64,000 bases of DNA from Taenia hydatigena (Eukaryota > Platyhelminthes > Cestoda > Cyclophyllidea > Taeniidae). The stretch covers positions 8,804,696 through 8,868,695 of the forward strand of contig JADWOT020000004.1 in assembly GCA_036345935.2 (NCBI GenBank). The letters run 5' to 3'. This document shows positions 35,401 through 46,618 of this stretch, piece by piece. The notes under the pieces are model-generated. The model was not told the origin of the DNA and ran no database searches. It worked only from the letters and a program-made list of their open reading frames with translations. The position numbers and the translations under genes are program-made. How positions within the stretch are numbered: position 1 is the stretch's first letter; each line of letters opens with the position of its first letter.

Positions 35401-37296
35401 ATTCCTCCAGCTCAGCAGCAATACCTTGATTTCATACACGTAGTACTATTATGTTATGGAGCAATTTAAAGCATTGGCTGCTATGATGTGCCATAAAGTG
35501 GATGATTTCCTCCACAACACTTTTGCCTGCATTGGTGAAGTTAGACTACAAAAGCAAATTCAAGTTCACGCAGTGAGCTCCCGGTCGCACGAACGATACA
35601 CACTAAGTTGGTAGGAGGAGCGACAGACATTGATTCATTGTTCAAGCAATTCTGGTTCACAACAGATTATCCTTGACAAGATGAATTGGTGCATTGCTTG
35701 AATGGGCATCAGTGTCAAGGTCTCAAATGCATGGCCCATACATTAGGTGATAAGCGATTTACTATGGCTGGAACGACTATGGAACTGCGCCAAGTTGTAC
35801 GGAATGTCACAATGTAAATAGTGCAATCGTGCCTTGTTTAGATGCAAACCAAGGGAAACGACTATCTGGACGAAGTCGAAATGTTGACGGTCTTCTCAGG
35901 CGGCCTAAACGCAAGCCATAAAATCACGAATTTTCAAGCAATTCCCAAGCATTTCACAAAAATAATGGAACTGCATTATCGGGTGCCGAACACACGGATC
36001 ATTAATTTAATCTACCTTTACTTTCCAAGCACGATATGAACCATTTCCGTGATTCGAGAGGCTGTATTTAGAAAAGTATCTTCATATTCACACTCGCAAA
36101 TTTATGACAATCAAACATCAGAGGCGGTGATAAGTGGATTGATGCTTTTTGAAATGAATACCATTTGTGGAGGTGCAGCCTCAAGTCTAACTGGCAATTG
36201 AGTACAGGCGCGTAGAACAATCCTTCCGACTGAAGCAAAGTTTAGCGCAAGTAGTGAATCTCAAGACCCGCAGTTTTGCCGACCCACCTCCTTCTACTTT
36301 ACATTGCTTTCATGAATGCATCAGAAGTTGACAATGGCACTGGAAAATAATCCAAGGCAAAGTACACAAATGTATAGGATAAGGACCTACTAGTCGTCAA
36401 ATTGTCGTTCATCTCGTTGATATTTCCCTTTTTCAGTTGTCGTTCTAGACATCACATACCCAAAATTTTACTATGGGCTACCATATTAGGAGTTGTTTTA
36501 AAAGTTCAGATCGTCAAGGCTTCGTCAAGCACTCTCTAGCTTCTACTGTTCTCGTAAGTGAAACCGTGTGCTAGTTCACAAAAAGTTTCACCGAGACCAG
36601 TTGAACTTGAGATACGGAACCTTAAGAGAGGGCCAGTCTAGGTCTTGTGATTGATTGTCTGACAACTTATTGCCAATGAGGTGACTGACAACCAACCCAA
36701 ATTAGAAGAGCGGGCCAAAGCATGGCTTGAAGAACTCAGGTTTACGGGCAATCATTTGGCACGAGCATGAGAGTCTGTCACTGACATAGCTAAAATCCCT
36801 AGACTCGAACGCCTTCTTTGGCTAGACTAGAGGCGTATACTGCTCTTTTTACGATGCAGTCAAGGGTGAAATATGGACTCAAATGTGTGGGCTTTTGATT
36901 CAAATGCATATTCTTCCTACACGATTAAAAATATCAACACGTGCGATTTTCATGTTAACTTTCGCAAAATATGGGGCTTGGAATTAGTGTAAGTGTCGAG
37001 TGAATTGATGCGCTTTCTAAAGCTTCCCGAAGGTGCCAATTCGGCCATATTGTACCACTGTGGGGCTGTCTTTGCCAATGGTTCTCGCCTTGTTCGGAGC
37101 TAAATGAGTGAATGCGGAAATCATGCTTTAATCAAGACGGGCTTGTTTTCGTTTTTGCAGTCGGATTCCTTACGAAGTCGCACGTCACACTCCCTGCCGC
37201 ATAACTTGGTGGCATTTAATCGCTGCTATCAAGAAACCAGCAGTGTGCGTGATTAAACGATTTGCGGTGGGTAGGGGGCACATCTGTATATTGCCA
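32456..37296. other. Tract without recognised genes
   Basis: There are several overlapping open frames of 75-125 codons on both strands between 33,249 and 34,893 (for example 33,447-33,794 plus, 33,626-33,249 minus, 34,526-34,170 minus). None has a recognisable domain and I could not choose between strands. A 65-codon plus frame at 35,842-36,039 follows an acceptor-like 'cgtgccttgtttag'. Segment 36,862-36,935 resembles 49,846-49,920. I see nothing else. Confidence 0.4.
36862..36935 (+). repeat. Short dispersed repeat (partner 49,846-49,920)
   Basis: The 'gtgggctttt' and 'ttcttcctacacgat' blocks and their spacing are shared with 49,846-49,920, with moderate divergence. The second copy lies just upstream of the minus-strand gene at 49,814. 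Confidence 0.55.
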
Positions 37297-37559
37297 CCAA
37301 TGCTACTGCTGCTGTTCCTAGTAGTAATACGAATACTTCCGTTATCATTATTGCTGCTATTATTGGTACTACCAAATTATTGCTTCTGCTGAAACCAGTA
37401 GACTATGCAGGATATGTTGATTGATTAGAAGTGGGGTGGAGACACCACGCCTCCATGGAATACTGTCGAGAGACTGTTAGCGCTGCATTGCCCTCGACTT
37501 CGATCATGTGTTCGTGTGCACCGCAATGCTTGATGACAATTGTAAGCACTCCGATTCCG
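37297..37559 (+). repeat. Repeat B, copy 1 (partner 44,368-44,707)
   Basis: It starts 'ccaatgctactgctgctgttcc' and ends 'cactccgattccg'; the same order is found at 44,368-44,707. On the plus strand the segment ETVSAALPSTS...CAPQCL stays open in both copies; on the minus strand CGAH.HM.EVEGNAALTVS stays open in both. The copy here lacks two insertions found at 44,490-44,520 and 44,590-44,615. Confidence 0.8.
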
Positions 37560-37807
37560 TTTTCACCTGGACAGTTCAATTTCGAGTCGCTATCATGCAA
37601 AAAGTTTTGATAGGCAACACGAGAGACACAATAATGTCATCTTATGTTCAACATGCGGAAGATTCAAGTTGGTTCACATAAATTACTCGGCCAAATTCAT
37701 CACCCTCTTTTGCTTATCTTCCTTGGCCTCCATTTATCGCTCACCTCTTCTTCACCTCATTCTATCCATCCGACGCACTATCACGTATACCTCAATGCAG
37801 TCGGTCT

Positions 37808-38090
37808 TCGTACAACTCACGCATCGCGCACGCTCAACAAAGTCAAATGACACAGACACACACAGACACACACACGTGTGAGGTGTGGTCACGCCTTCCT
37901 CCTCCCCACCCACTCACCCACTTACCCACTCACTTCTACAGGGATGATCTCGCAAGCCAGCCCACGCTCACGTCTCATGATTTAAGGCCAACAACGCCAG
38001 CATTACCAAACTCGTATAAATCTACACGTTGTGATTTTGTGTACATGGACTGCGTCTCTCTCCCAACATCTGCGTATGCCTCAGTGCATT
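37808..38090 (+). repeat. Dispersed repeat, inverted relative to 1-283
   Basis: Reverse-complement partner of 1-283. It contains (AC)n-like and cccactcaccca low complexity and lies at the start of a pyrimidine-rich tract that runs to about 38,450. Confidence 0.8.
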
Positions 38091-38916
38091 CAGCTATTTT
38101 CCTGCATTCCCTAATGCAGTCATTCAGCCATCCACCCACCTACACGTACCAGTCACTTCGTCCCGTCACAGGGCCACCATCACTGTCTTTTCACATCGCC
38201 TTTCCTCTTCGCATTCCATAACCCATAACCACGTCAGCCGCTGAGACTACAGTCCCTGCTCAATCACACGCCGCCCTCTTCCACTCCCAATACTTCACCC
38301 TCCTGCTCTCCCAAACATTCTGCATCGCAAACCAATTTGCACTGCCCCACTCTGCCATACAGTAGGAAAGTACACTCTATCATTACATCCTCTCTCCACT
38401 CGTCTCACAAAACTCTTTCCTTATTCCTCCATTCAACCATCCGAATCAGCATATTCGATATGTGGTGGTAAAGGTGGAGATGGTGGTGACTGTGGTTTAC
38501 GATGCACGAGCAATTCATCTCCTCCGTCTAGGGCTCCCATCTATCCCGCTGTCATTTTCACTAACCGCCTTTATACCTCGTTAATCAGCAACAAGGAGTG
38601 CGATGAGACGAAGGTGGTGGCCGACACATGACGATTGAAGCGACACGTCTTAACATCTTTGAGCTTTTCTACTGCAATATTATCACCAAGACCGTCAACT
38701 TGGAATAGCCGCCAACAGTCTCCTCTACATGCCAATCACCTTCTGCTGCTGCAGTGGTGCACTTGGCGCTGGCGCGGGTGACGTCTCCTGTGTGGAGGCG
38801 CAGAAGAGAAGCACCACATCATTGACCTCGTTTTCCCCATTGTGCGTCTCATTTGCCAAATTCCTCATTCCACTGATAGCCCTTACCCGCCAACTGTACT
38901 TCTTTGTACTCCTTTT
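38091..38916. other. Pyrimidine-rich tract, no gene called
   Basis: The plus strand is C/T-rich with many CACTC and CATCC steps, which keeps long frames open by composition alone. A GGTGGTAAAGGTGG-type purine run occurs at 38,463-38,495. No gene is supported. Confidence 0.4.
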
Positions 38917-39148
38917 GTATTAGGTGGTAGCGTACATCCATGACAGCGTTGAGGAGTGGCAGGCAGATGGTGCCACCGACTTCCTGATTACAGTTGTCGC
39001 GTCTGAAACCGAGGAAACTAATGCTGATGGTTGTGGTGCCACCGCTGTTGCCTTTGTGCCTTCCGCTGAGGCTATGAATTTTGGTGACGTGGCAGTTCGT
39101 CGGTGTGATATGGAGCGTGCAGATGCTGTAGATGGTGGAGACGAGTGA
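38917..39148 (+). CDS. Possible exon, unrecognised
   Basis: After an acceptor-like 'ctccttttgtattag' the plus strand is open for about 75 codons, giving an acidic sequence (VAYIHDSVEEWQADGATDFL, then Glu/Asp/Ala-rich) ending in TGA at 39,146-39,148. Base composition is more GC-rich than the surroundings, as in the exons at 40,458-41,404 on the same strand. The minus strand is also open here for about 100 codons, so strand and reality are uncertain. Confidence 0.3.
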
Positions 39149-40457
39149 TCTCATGAGATGGCGGCATATGCAGCATCAGTGGTTTATTTGCTCGTTGTTG
39201 TCTTGCGGAAAAGATGGAGAGGGGATTTCACGACGTCAACTTTGTTCGAACTGCAAGTTCTCTTCCCTTTCCTATTATAAACGCTGACGGAACTAAACTG
39301 AACATTTATTTGGCTGATCAATAGTCACTGAAATTCAGCTTAGGCAGTTGTCTTTCTTCATATTCTTTAAACCAGCCTAAAAGTTACGAAGACTCTTATT
39401 AGTCGACTGTCATTTATTTGTAAAATTCAAATCTTCTTTGCTAATGCTATGTGTGCCAGATTTCATTATAATGCTTGCAAGACTACCGCCTGCATTATAT
39501 GCTCCTTTAGAAAGATTATCCTTATTTGCTAAGATTTTAAAATACTAGGACTGCTGCCTGATGGTTGAGTACGGCCGGTTGTAGTCTGCGACGAACCTGT
39601 GCTTAGACCACCCAATAAAGTGACTCACATTGCATGTACTTCCCAGTTGTCGAGTGAGCATTTTGAGTGGCGTTTGTTGTGGTTTTGCGTTGTGATGACT
39701 ACAAACCGAATGGTGTTTGTCCACAGTACGCGAAATGCACTTCGTCATTGTCAAGTATCTGACGGGTTCGACTAGTTAAGGTTTCCGTCTAACTCTCGAG
39801 TGATATTTGCTAAAGGAAGGACAAAAAAGAAGGCCGTGAGAACTTGCCACCAAAGTTGAGCTTCTTTTTATGCATTTATAAGTAAATCAACCTTGAACGA
39901 AAACTCCTCATCTTGTGGCTAACCATGGTTTAAATGAGAAGATCTCGAGCCAGACTGTAACAAGGTGCAAGCATTCGGTATGTGAGCACCTCTTGGTGGT
40001 GGAACGTTTGCCTGTGTTGTCGCGGCACCCACCAAGGCATCTCTCCCTCTTTCAACTGCTGTGACAGTTGCGTGCTGCGTTTGTTATGAGGAGCTCTTGA
40101 GAGAGACTGACGAGGTGATATCATTCTGAATGCGTTCGCATTGCCCTATGAATTCCCTTTTCTGTGCTGAACTGCAAAGATGTATTGCTACAGTTCCTCG
40201 TACCATAGTACAACCTAGCGTTTCATCTTCACTGTTTCTAAGCCAGTCAGCGCTCACTACGATTTGTCTCGCTATCCGCTAGTGTCGGGATTGTCTAACC
40301 ATTGTGGGGTGGCGAACAGTTCACGGTCCCTTGCACTTTTCTGTCTCATTTGTTGCCGAGTCTGATACTGGCGTAGGCGATGGCGTGTTCTCTTTATTTT
40401 TTGTCCCCTTGGGAAAGTGCATCGATTACTTACTTACTTGAATTTCTTATTTGTCAG
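39149..40457. other. Tract without recognised genes
   Basis: AT-richer sequence with short frames only. Upstream exons of the gene ending at 41,404 should lie here or further left, but I could not identify any. Confidence 0.4.
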
Positions 40458-41404
40458 CTTTCTGATCGCTTTATGCAGGAGCTAGCGATCTTAGCCACTA
40501 AGAAAACGCCTGCAGTAGTTCGCCAAGTCAGTGAAACTGTGAAACTCTGTCTGGTTAGTTGGAGTTGATTAAGTGTTCACTTGCTTTGTGCAGTCTTTAT
40601 GGACCGCCCTCTCGTCTGACGAAAAATCCACGCACCAGGAAGATTACGCAGCGCCGAAGAAAGCGTCAAATCTTTGGATTCAAGTGCTCGACTCTTCTCA
40701 AGGTGACCGAATCGAGGCTCGAGACCGACGAGGTGTTCCTCCGCTCCCACTCTCTGCGTCAAATTTTGCCAAGGTGAAATGATCTTGGGAGAGACTGCAC
40801 ATTTCCGGAGAAGCAGTTTAAGTCTCTCTCTCTCCCTCCCTTTCTTCATCTTTGTTTTTTCTGTTCCCTTGACCCCATTATAACTCCCCATCTTCGTCTA
40901 TTCTCTGCACATTAGGAGTTCACACTTGGTCCGCACTCGGCACAGATCATGGCAGTTAAAGCGTTAAAGAGTAGGCAAGTTTATGGACTTCTTTTCATTC
41001 TGTTCCCCTTCCTCATTTACATTTTTTATTTATCGACTAAGTGTTGCCGCCCTTGTGAGGTTTGTGTCTTGTGTTCCCTATAAAAACAACATTGTTGACT
41101 GCCAACAGTAACGCAACCAACTTGTTTTTACGTCTTTCTTGCATGTGCGCTCAGAATATTCAAGTTCTGAGCATTGTGGTTGTGATCATTGACAGGAGTA
41201 ATCTATCAGCTTTATTTTTTGCTAAAAGTAACCTTCAAATGCATTTTGACCCTTTTTTTCATGTGGCTGATTAGGGTTGGAACAGACGAGCCCGTTTGGA
41301 GTGAGATCTGCAGTGCGCTCAAGGTCTTGCCAGGGACCATCATTCGCGGCTCTGTCACGCACACTGAGCACGTGAAGCTCAAGACCGTCACTGCATACAC
41401 ATAG
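40458..41404 (+). CDS. Last four exons of an unrecognised gene
   Basis: Four phase-consistent exons: 40,458-40,553 (LSDRFMQELAILATKKTPAV onward), 40,594-40,773 (SLWTALSSDEKSTHQEDYAA onward), 40,916-40,974 (EFTLGPHSAQIMAVKALKSR) and 41,275-41,404 (VGTDEPVWSEICSALKVLPG onward), ending in TAG. Introns are 40 nt (GTTAGT...TGTGCAG), 142 nt (GTGAAA...CACATTAG with a long CT-rich tract) and 300 nt. The last uses a GC donor (AG|GCAAGT) with acceptor GATTAG. The first two junctions are phase 0 and the third splits the AGG codon. The 154 residues look soluble and helical, with a hydrophilic loop in the second exon; I recognise no family. Upstream exons and the start codon were not found, so this is the 3' part of a gene or a truncated duplicate. 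Confidence 0.65.
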
Positions 41405-43435
41405 TCTATGCCTTAAATTTGAGGACCATACTTCCCACTAAGGGGGCGTTGTAACCGAAGGGTGGATGCAGAGAAAGAGAGAGAGGGAGATTGTGGCGGA
41501 TGTGTGAACGCCTTAACAGCCACTTCCAACATCACGTCGTACATTGCCTCCATCTTTGCTCATCCCACTGATGAGAGCAACAAGGCGGTGTGAGGAGGCA
41601 CTGTAGGGTAGTTGAGAGAGATTTTGTGTTAACCGGCAAACCAGTGCTTGACCGTGTGTGCTGCAGATGTGCGATTAATTGAGCTGGAGATGGGAACCCA
41701 TCAGCTTGCTTCTGGCGTTTCAATATTCTCCCCTTCTGCCTCCTCTCTCCCTCTTTCTTTAAGTCGCATCAGTGGATATCTTTATTGCGCTCAAGTCATC
41801 GCCCTTGTGCGTCAAATCGGCGTGCCAACATTTACAGCGACCTTAGGGAGAAGTAGTAGTGGGCAGGGGAACGGACGATTGATTGCGTGAGTGGGTGGGT
41901 GGGTAATCGGCCGTGCGGACGGACAGTTGTCGACAGGTGGAGAGGATAGCGCGTATGAGGTCAGAGGTGACAAGTATAACGCTGCTTTTGCACTCAGACA
42001 TTGAGTTCTTCGTTGTCGACCTCCCCAGGCAAAAGAACACTGCAGATTGGATGTTGTGGGAAGCAGCTCTTTTCCAGCCAGCTGGCTAAATAGTTGACAA
42101 ACGCCTTCAAGTCGGAGTTTATTCGTGCCATCCAAAACAAGTTCTCATCAGCTTACCTTCCCAAATGACAGACAGTTAGAAATGGTTAACAAACGGTCTA
42201 CCCCATTTACTGGGAAAGAGTGAGGGAGCAATTGTGATGGTGGGGTTGGGGAACATGCTACTTGGCACATTTGAGTAGTACAGACCAGCATTTAGGGAAT
42301 TGGGGAAGCGAAGGACGAGTAGTGATTGCAGTTACAGAACGCAAAGATTCTCAATCATCAAACAAGGGGTCTGCTTCGTGCTATCCGGGCCTTTATTTCC
42401 TTTAGTAGTCGTACCCTTCGCATTGGGCCTCGCTGCCATATCATACCTCAGCAGCGCCGTCTTCTCTCATTCACTCACAAAAACTCAAACTACCACCCCT
42501 TCACTACACCTCCACCACCACATTTCAGGTACTCCACTCCAAACCATTATTCCCGAATGGCTCAACACACCCACACAAAGACAATGAACACCACATGCAT
42601 GCCAATAACAGCTCATCGAAATGAATTTATTGCAAAACCCGAAAGGCAGAGAAGCAATTCACAAGAAGAGGAATATCAAAATGCACCAACGTTTTGACAG
42701 GCAGAACCTCGTCCACTCCGTTAAAGAAAATACCTAGCTGAAGGGCTTGAACTCCAACACACAAATGCCGCAATAAGGTGAGCAGCAGTAGTGAATGCAG
42801 ACAGGCTTCATATCGTTTCTCATGGCAGATGCGAAGGAATAGATGCACTTGATTTGCACCACCTCAACGGTGCCTCACACACAAATCTGCGTTCACGCCA
42901 CAAACTTGATGACATCTAAAGTAGCCACGTGGCACCTGCAACCGCGACCACACACTTCGGAATAGCAAGGACTCCAACATCGGCTGCCTCAAAAAGGTAA
43001 AAGAGATTAAAGGTCAGGAAAAACGACCTGGAGGCCGAAAAGCATAACGTCAGCGTGGAAACGAACCAAAAATTTGTGATACCAAAGGAAACAAACATGC
43101 GTAAAAAAAACAAAAGGCCAGCAGCCATAAGGAAATAGACAAGTAAAATTACAAATAAAGGGTACTAAAACAGGAAAATAAAAGTCAAAGGGTAAGAAAA
43201 ACCAAGAAAAATAAACTTGGCAAGAAATGCAAATCAAAAAAGATACAAACAAAATAGAGAAAGGAAACACAAAATAACAGCAAAGGCCGAGATTAAAATG
43301 AAAAAAGAGGACATCAAAAAATATTAAAAATTAGAGCAAGGATTGGTCGGTGTGAAGACCTCTTCATTCTTAATTCAAAACAAGGCTAGAAAAGGACGGC
43401 ACAAAAGACGACGTTCAAAGCCTCCGATAGACACG
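41405..43435. other. 3' region and A-rich tract, no gene called
   Basis: 41,405-42,900 has only compositionally open frames and a GA-rich run at 41,470-41,492. From about 42,980 to 43,340 the plus strand is strongly A-rich. Within it a frame at about 42,995-43,137 reads KNDLEAEKHNVSVETNQKFV and could be the relic of a coiled-coil exon, but no splice borders fit well. Confidence 0.4.
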
Positions 43436-43608
43436 AAGTGGTTTGCACTGCCACTGGTGCAGGCAGAGGCATGTGTTGGAGGGTGTGAAGGTGGATCCTT
43501 TCTTATTGCAGAGAAGCCGTGCCTTCCAATGTCAACGCGATCGGTCGTGAGATTATTGTTGAAGGCCTTCCACGTCAAGCTAGGCACATCGACTTTCGAG
43601 GCCCCATG
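43436..43608 (+). pseudogene. Truncated RRM exon with its 5' intron end (copy 1)
   Basis: This matches 45,242-45,413: intron end, acceptor 'cctttcttattgcag' and then the start of the RRM exon (EAVPSNVNAIGREIIVEGLP, containing the RNP2-like IIVEGLP). After the codons for RQARHIDFRGP it breaks at about 43,608, where repeat C begins. RNP1 and the rest of the domain are missing, so this is a duplicated gene fragment. Confidence 0.75.
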
Positions 43609-44356
43609 TTAGTTTGTCCCTTTCACATAATAGTAACACGGTTCGTAACTTTCTTACAGAATGCGATTTGTTCGGCAGCGTCAATAGATGTCAACACATC
43701 GTATGTGTCAATTCAGCCAACGTTCACATATACGCGACTGATATCAAGAGACTTTTCTCTTCCACAAACATTGTCGTTGGAAAATGATAGGTACTCGCTA
43801 GTCGGTACTTTAAAAAATGCGCATAAAACTGCCGAATTTGGTCACAATCAAACACCTTCTAGTAGATTCTGCTGCAAGGAATCGGAGAAATGACTTCGAT
43901 CTTTCTAATTACTACGTTTAATTTATTCCATTCGGCTGGAAACACTACACTGAGCAATCCCATTTAAACATCAAATTTATAGCAAATGTACCGTCCTATT
44001 TATTTAGCGAAATCGATTTTAAAATGGCTCTGTTTAGTGATGTTGAACAGGTGGAATGAAGGGAGAAAACTGACTTACCTTGTGCCAAGCGTTTAGTCTA
44101 TCCTAGTAAACACATCATATGGCCAGAATTTATAGTCGTGGATAATGCTCGACATATGCCCAATGCCATAAATTGGCTATTCAATGAAGTCGTAATGAGA
44201 AAATGATCTATTTAATCTTCTAAAGGAGCATTTTTTAAAGATGATGCAAATCCTGCCATGAAAGCGGTGAATAAACTGGAAGTGAGTCGATTGATTGGAA
44301 AGAACAGCGCTCGTAGTGCGGCTGTAAGCACATAATTTGTTACACGTAATTTCACG
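43609..44356 (+). repeat. Repeat C, copy 1 (partner 46,619-47,388)
   Basis: Near-identical in the same orientation to 46,619-47,388, from 'ttagtttgtccctttcacat' to 'acacgtaatttcacg'. This copy lacks about 22 bp near 43,942 that is present at 46,951-46,973. Open frames differ between the copies, so no protein is inferred. Confidence 0.85.
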
Positions 44357-44367
44357 TATTTGTACTA

Positions 44368-44707
44368 CTGCCGCCAATGCTACTGCTGCTGCTGCTGCCA
44401 CTGCTGTTCCTAGTAGTAATACAAACACTTTCGTTATTATTATTTCTGCTAATATTGGTACTACCAAACTGTTGCTGCTGTTGAAACCAGTAGAGGCGCC
44501 TTCTCCTTCCTTCCTTCCCTCCGACTATGCAGGGTATGTTGATTGATTAGAAGTGGAGTGGAGACACCGCGCCTCCATGGAATACTTTCGAGTTTATCAA
44601 AAACCTGTGAAGCAATAGAGACTGTCAGTGCTGCATTGCCCTCAACTTCGACCATGTGTCCGTGTGCACCGCAATGCTTGCTAGCACTTGTTAACACTCC
44701 GATTCCG
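44368..44707 (+). repeat. Repeat B, copy 2 (partner 37,297-37,559)
   Basis: Same order of blocks as 37,297-37,559, with an expanded CTG run (44,379-44,395), a cttcctt insert near 44,500 and about 26 extra bases near 44,595. Confidence 0.8.
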
Positions 44708-44968
44708 GAGCAGGAGCAGGAGCATGAGAAGCAGGAGGAGGATGGGAGAATGGAGAAGGATGTGAAGAAGGGGAAGGCGCACAATGTCATCATCGAGAGC
44801 AGTCATCACGTACACGGCAAACCAAAGAAGACGCGCAGTGGCAGGTGGCGTCGGCTCTTCACCAACTCAATCGGTGAACTCGCGTGGCACCAACAACACA
44901 AGGGACCTCACCAACATCCACACCGACACCGACACCGTCACCGGTTTACAGACTCCATGATGCATTGA
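44543..44968 (+). CDS. Charged, low-complexity open frame upstream of the RRM exon
   Basis: This frame of 141 codons starts inside repeat B and runs through a Glu/Gln-rich stretch (EQEQEHEKQEEDGRMEKDVK), a basic segment (HGKPKKTRSGRWRRLF) and a His/Arg repeat (HPHRHRHRHR). After two stop codons the same frame continues with VKLVRALSFLLMQQNLHYEQ and a poly-Gln/Glu run. A GT at 44,873 and acceptor-like 'ccggtttacag' at 44,950 could remove part of it. It may be upstream exons of the RRM gene at 45,316, since disordered charged regions next to an RRM are common, but I could not connect the phases. The opposite strand is also partly open. Confidence 0.35.
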   Translation: MIRSGVETPRLHGILSSLSKTCEAIETVSAALPSTSTMCPCAPQCLLALVNTPIPEQEQEHEKQEEDGRMEKDVKKGKAHNVIIESSHHVHGKPKKTRSGRWRRLFTNSIGELAWHQQHKGPHQHPHRHRHRHRFTDSMMH

Positions 44969-45070
44969 TGATGGAGCAAAGTGTGCTTCTTGCCTACCAC
45001 CAATTCACACCAAGTCAAGTTGGTGAGAGCATTGTCCTTCCTGTTAATGCAGCAGAATCTGCACTATGAG

Positions 45071-45091
45071 CAGCAGCAGCAGCAGCAGCAG
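45071..45091 (+). repeat. (CAG)7 trinucleotide repeat
   Basis: Seven CAG units followed by GGAGGAGGACGAG. Read as Gln it fits the frame that ends GVVVEVQ; read as Ser it follows an ATG at 45,065. Confidence 0.9.
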
Positions 45092-45117
45092 GAGGAGGAC
45101 GAGAAGGGCGTTGTTGT

Positions 45118-45730
45118 TGAGGTCCAGTGAAAACCACATCACTGTCTTTGTGTTCTTTCCTACTTCACCCAATCTGGTGCTACTTGCACACATAAAGTGT
45201 TGGTTACTCACGTGGATTATTTTAACTCCGATAGACACGAAGTGATTTGCACTGCCACTGGTGCAGGCAGAGGCATGTGTTGGAGGGTGTGAAGGTGGAT
45301 CCTTTCTTATTGCAGAGAAGCCGTGCCTTCCAATGTCAACGCGATCGATCGTGAGATTATTGTTGAAGGCCTTCCACGTCAAGCACGACACAACGACGTT
45401 CGAAGCCTCTTCGGCAAATTCGGTGAAGTCACCGAGACGAGTGTGGACGAAGGAATGCACAGAGCCGTGGTCACATTCTCCACAGCGAATGCGGCTCAAT
45501 TGGCAGTGGCGACTCCTCCTCGTCAGCTGAAGGGTGCACGGCTGTGTGTCAGCCTGCCTAAAAGTCACAAACGCAGGTGCGCTCACACTTGACTGCTCAC
45601 CCCCACCTCTCACTTCTTCCGTCTCTCCCATTCCACAGACTCGATGAGGTCCAGTGAAAACCACACCACTGTCTTTGTGTTCTTTCCTACTTCACCCAAT
45701 CTGGTGCTACTTGCACACAAAGTGTTGCTT
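45118..45730 (+). repeat. Tandem duplication around the RRM exon
   Basis: An approximately 83-base segment beginning 'gaggtccagtgaaaaccaca' at 45,118 is repeated with very few changes at 45,646-45,730. The interval between them (about 530 bp) contains the RRM exon. The repeated segment is the end of the last coding exon (EVQ and stop) plus 3' untranslated sequence. Confidence 0.85.
45316..45657 (+). CDS. RRM (RNA recognition motif) protein, last two exons
   Basis: The acceptor 'cctttcttattgcag' ends at 45,315. Exon 45,316-45,576 encodes an almost complete RRM: beta-1 with RNP2-like REIIVEGLP, helix 1 NDVRSLFGKFGEV, a short loop, beta-3 with RNP1-like MHRAVVTFST, helix 2 NAAQLAVATPP and beta-4 ARLCVSLPKSHKRR. 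Donor CAG|GTGCGC, a 66-nt intron with a CT-rich 3' end and acceptor CCACAG lead to a last exon (45,639-45,657) reading RRLDEVQ and stop; phases agree. RNP1 lacks the usual paired aromatic residues, so RNA binding may be altered. Single-RRM proteins act in RNA processing or transport; the specific role cannot be told. Upstream exons are uncertain (see 44,543-44,968 and the frame MSSSSSSSRRRTRRALLLR at 45,065). Confidence 0.75.
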
Positions 45731-46618
45731 ATTCAGCATTTATATTTGGTAGATTTGAGTGCCTTAGTTTTTGCTTTTTGCCAATTCCATCCTTTCTGTT
45801 GTACTCTGTGCCGTGTTTTAATGAGCGTAAAATATCTCCCCTTTGTAATTGTAGAAATGAAGTGGCATCCGTTATGATTGACCTGAATTCTTTTTTGTTA
45901 TGTGTAGATTCTCTTTTGAATGTGTTGAATACCAATATTTGGAGCTTTTGTGCGCCATCAATTACAACCGTCTTTATTTAATTGGGCTGGAATGGTAGTC
46001 GAATAGTCTCTGTTCTCTTTCAAACAATTGAGGCGCTATCGGCAGCACTAGTGAACTCTTGTCGTTTTTAAATATTTTATGACTAAAATTGTTTACATTG
46101 CTACATGAGTAGGATGCTAAAACTAAAGCTTAGGACTTTTTAAATAAGCAAACCAGGACCTTTCTATTTGAGCCTTTTCTTTCATGCACTATAAATACAA
46201 TAAACCAAAACACGCTTTTTTGCTTTAGTAAGTTTTCGCAGTGCTAGCGATTGCTCCTATCTAGTTTTTCCTTAAACCCATCTTTGTTTCTTTAGCTGCA
46301 AGTAGTAGAGTGGAAACACTTAATTTCAGCTCCTTCTGAGCGCGATTCCCAACAAGTTTCCCTTTGCTAACTTATTTATCTGAGGATGACTTGGGTCGAT
46401 GCAACAGCTTTTCAAATCAACCTCTGCCGTTGTAAGTCGACGATGACAAGCGATGCAAGTAAGGCTTACTCTGGTGAGGATGAGTGCCCCAACACTGTAA
46501 TCATAAATTGTGGAACAGGTGGTGCTACTGAAATCATGCACTTCTTTTTATTTTGACAATGGTAAAAACACCAATTTTACGAAACTGTAGAGTTTATTGC
46601 GAATGATTTGAAACTCTG
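45731..46618. other. 3' flank of RRM gene, T-rich, no gene seen
   Basis: AT-rich sequence with short frames only; likely untranslated or intergenic. AATAAA-like motifs occur, for example 'aatacaataaacc' near 46,195. Confidence 0.45.

Noticed and set aside
35842..36039. 65-codon frame with HYRVPNTRIINLIYLYFPS, vaguely like GT31 N-terminal sequence
   Set aside because: The similarity is limited to a few hydrophobic positions and none of the GT31 motifs follows.
36640..36870. Segment reading LEERAKAWLEELR and other pieces that recall a transposase
   Set aside because: Two stop codons interrupt it within 80 codons and no catalytic triad or terminal repeats were seen.
37644..38221. Overlapping plus-strand frames of 68-124 codons
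   Set aside because: The tract is C/T-rich with few possible stops, and the frames are His/Pro/Ser/Thr-rich low complexity with no recognised domain.
43007..43270. Phe- and Leu-rich minus-strand frame suggesting a membrane protein
   Set aside because: It is the complement of an A-rich tract; composition alone yields hydrophobic codons and no splice or start context supports it.
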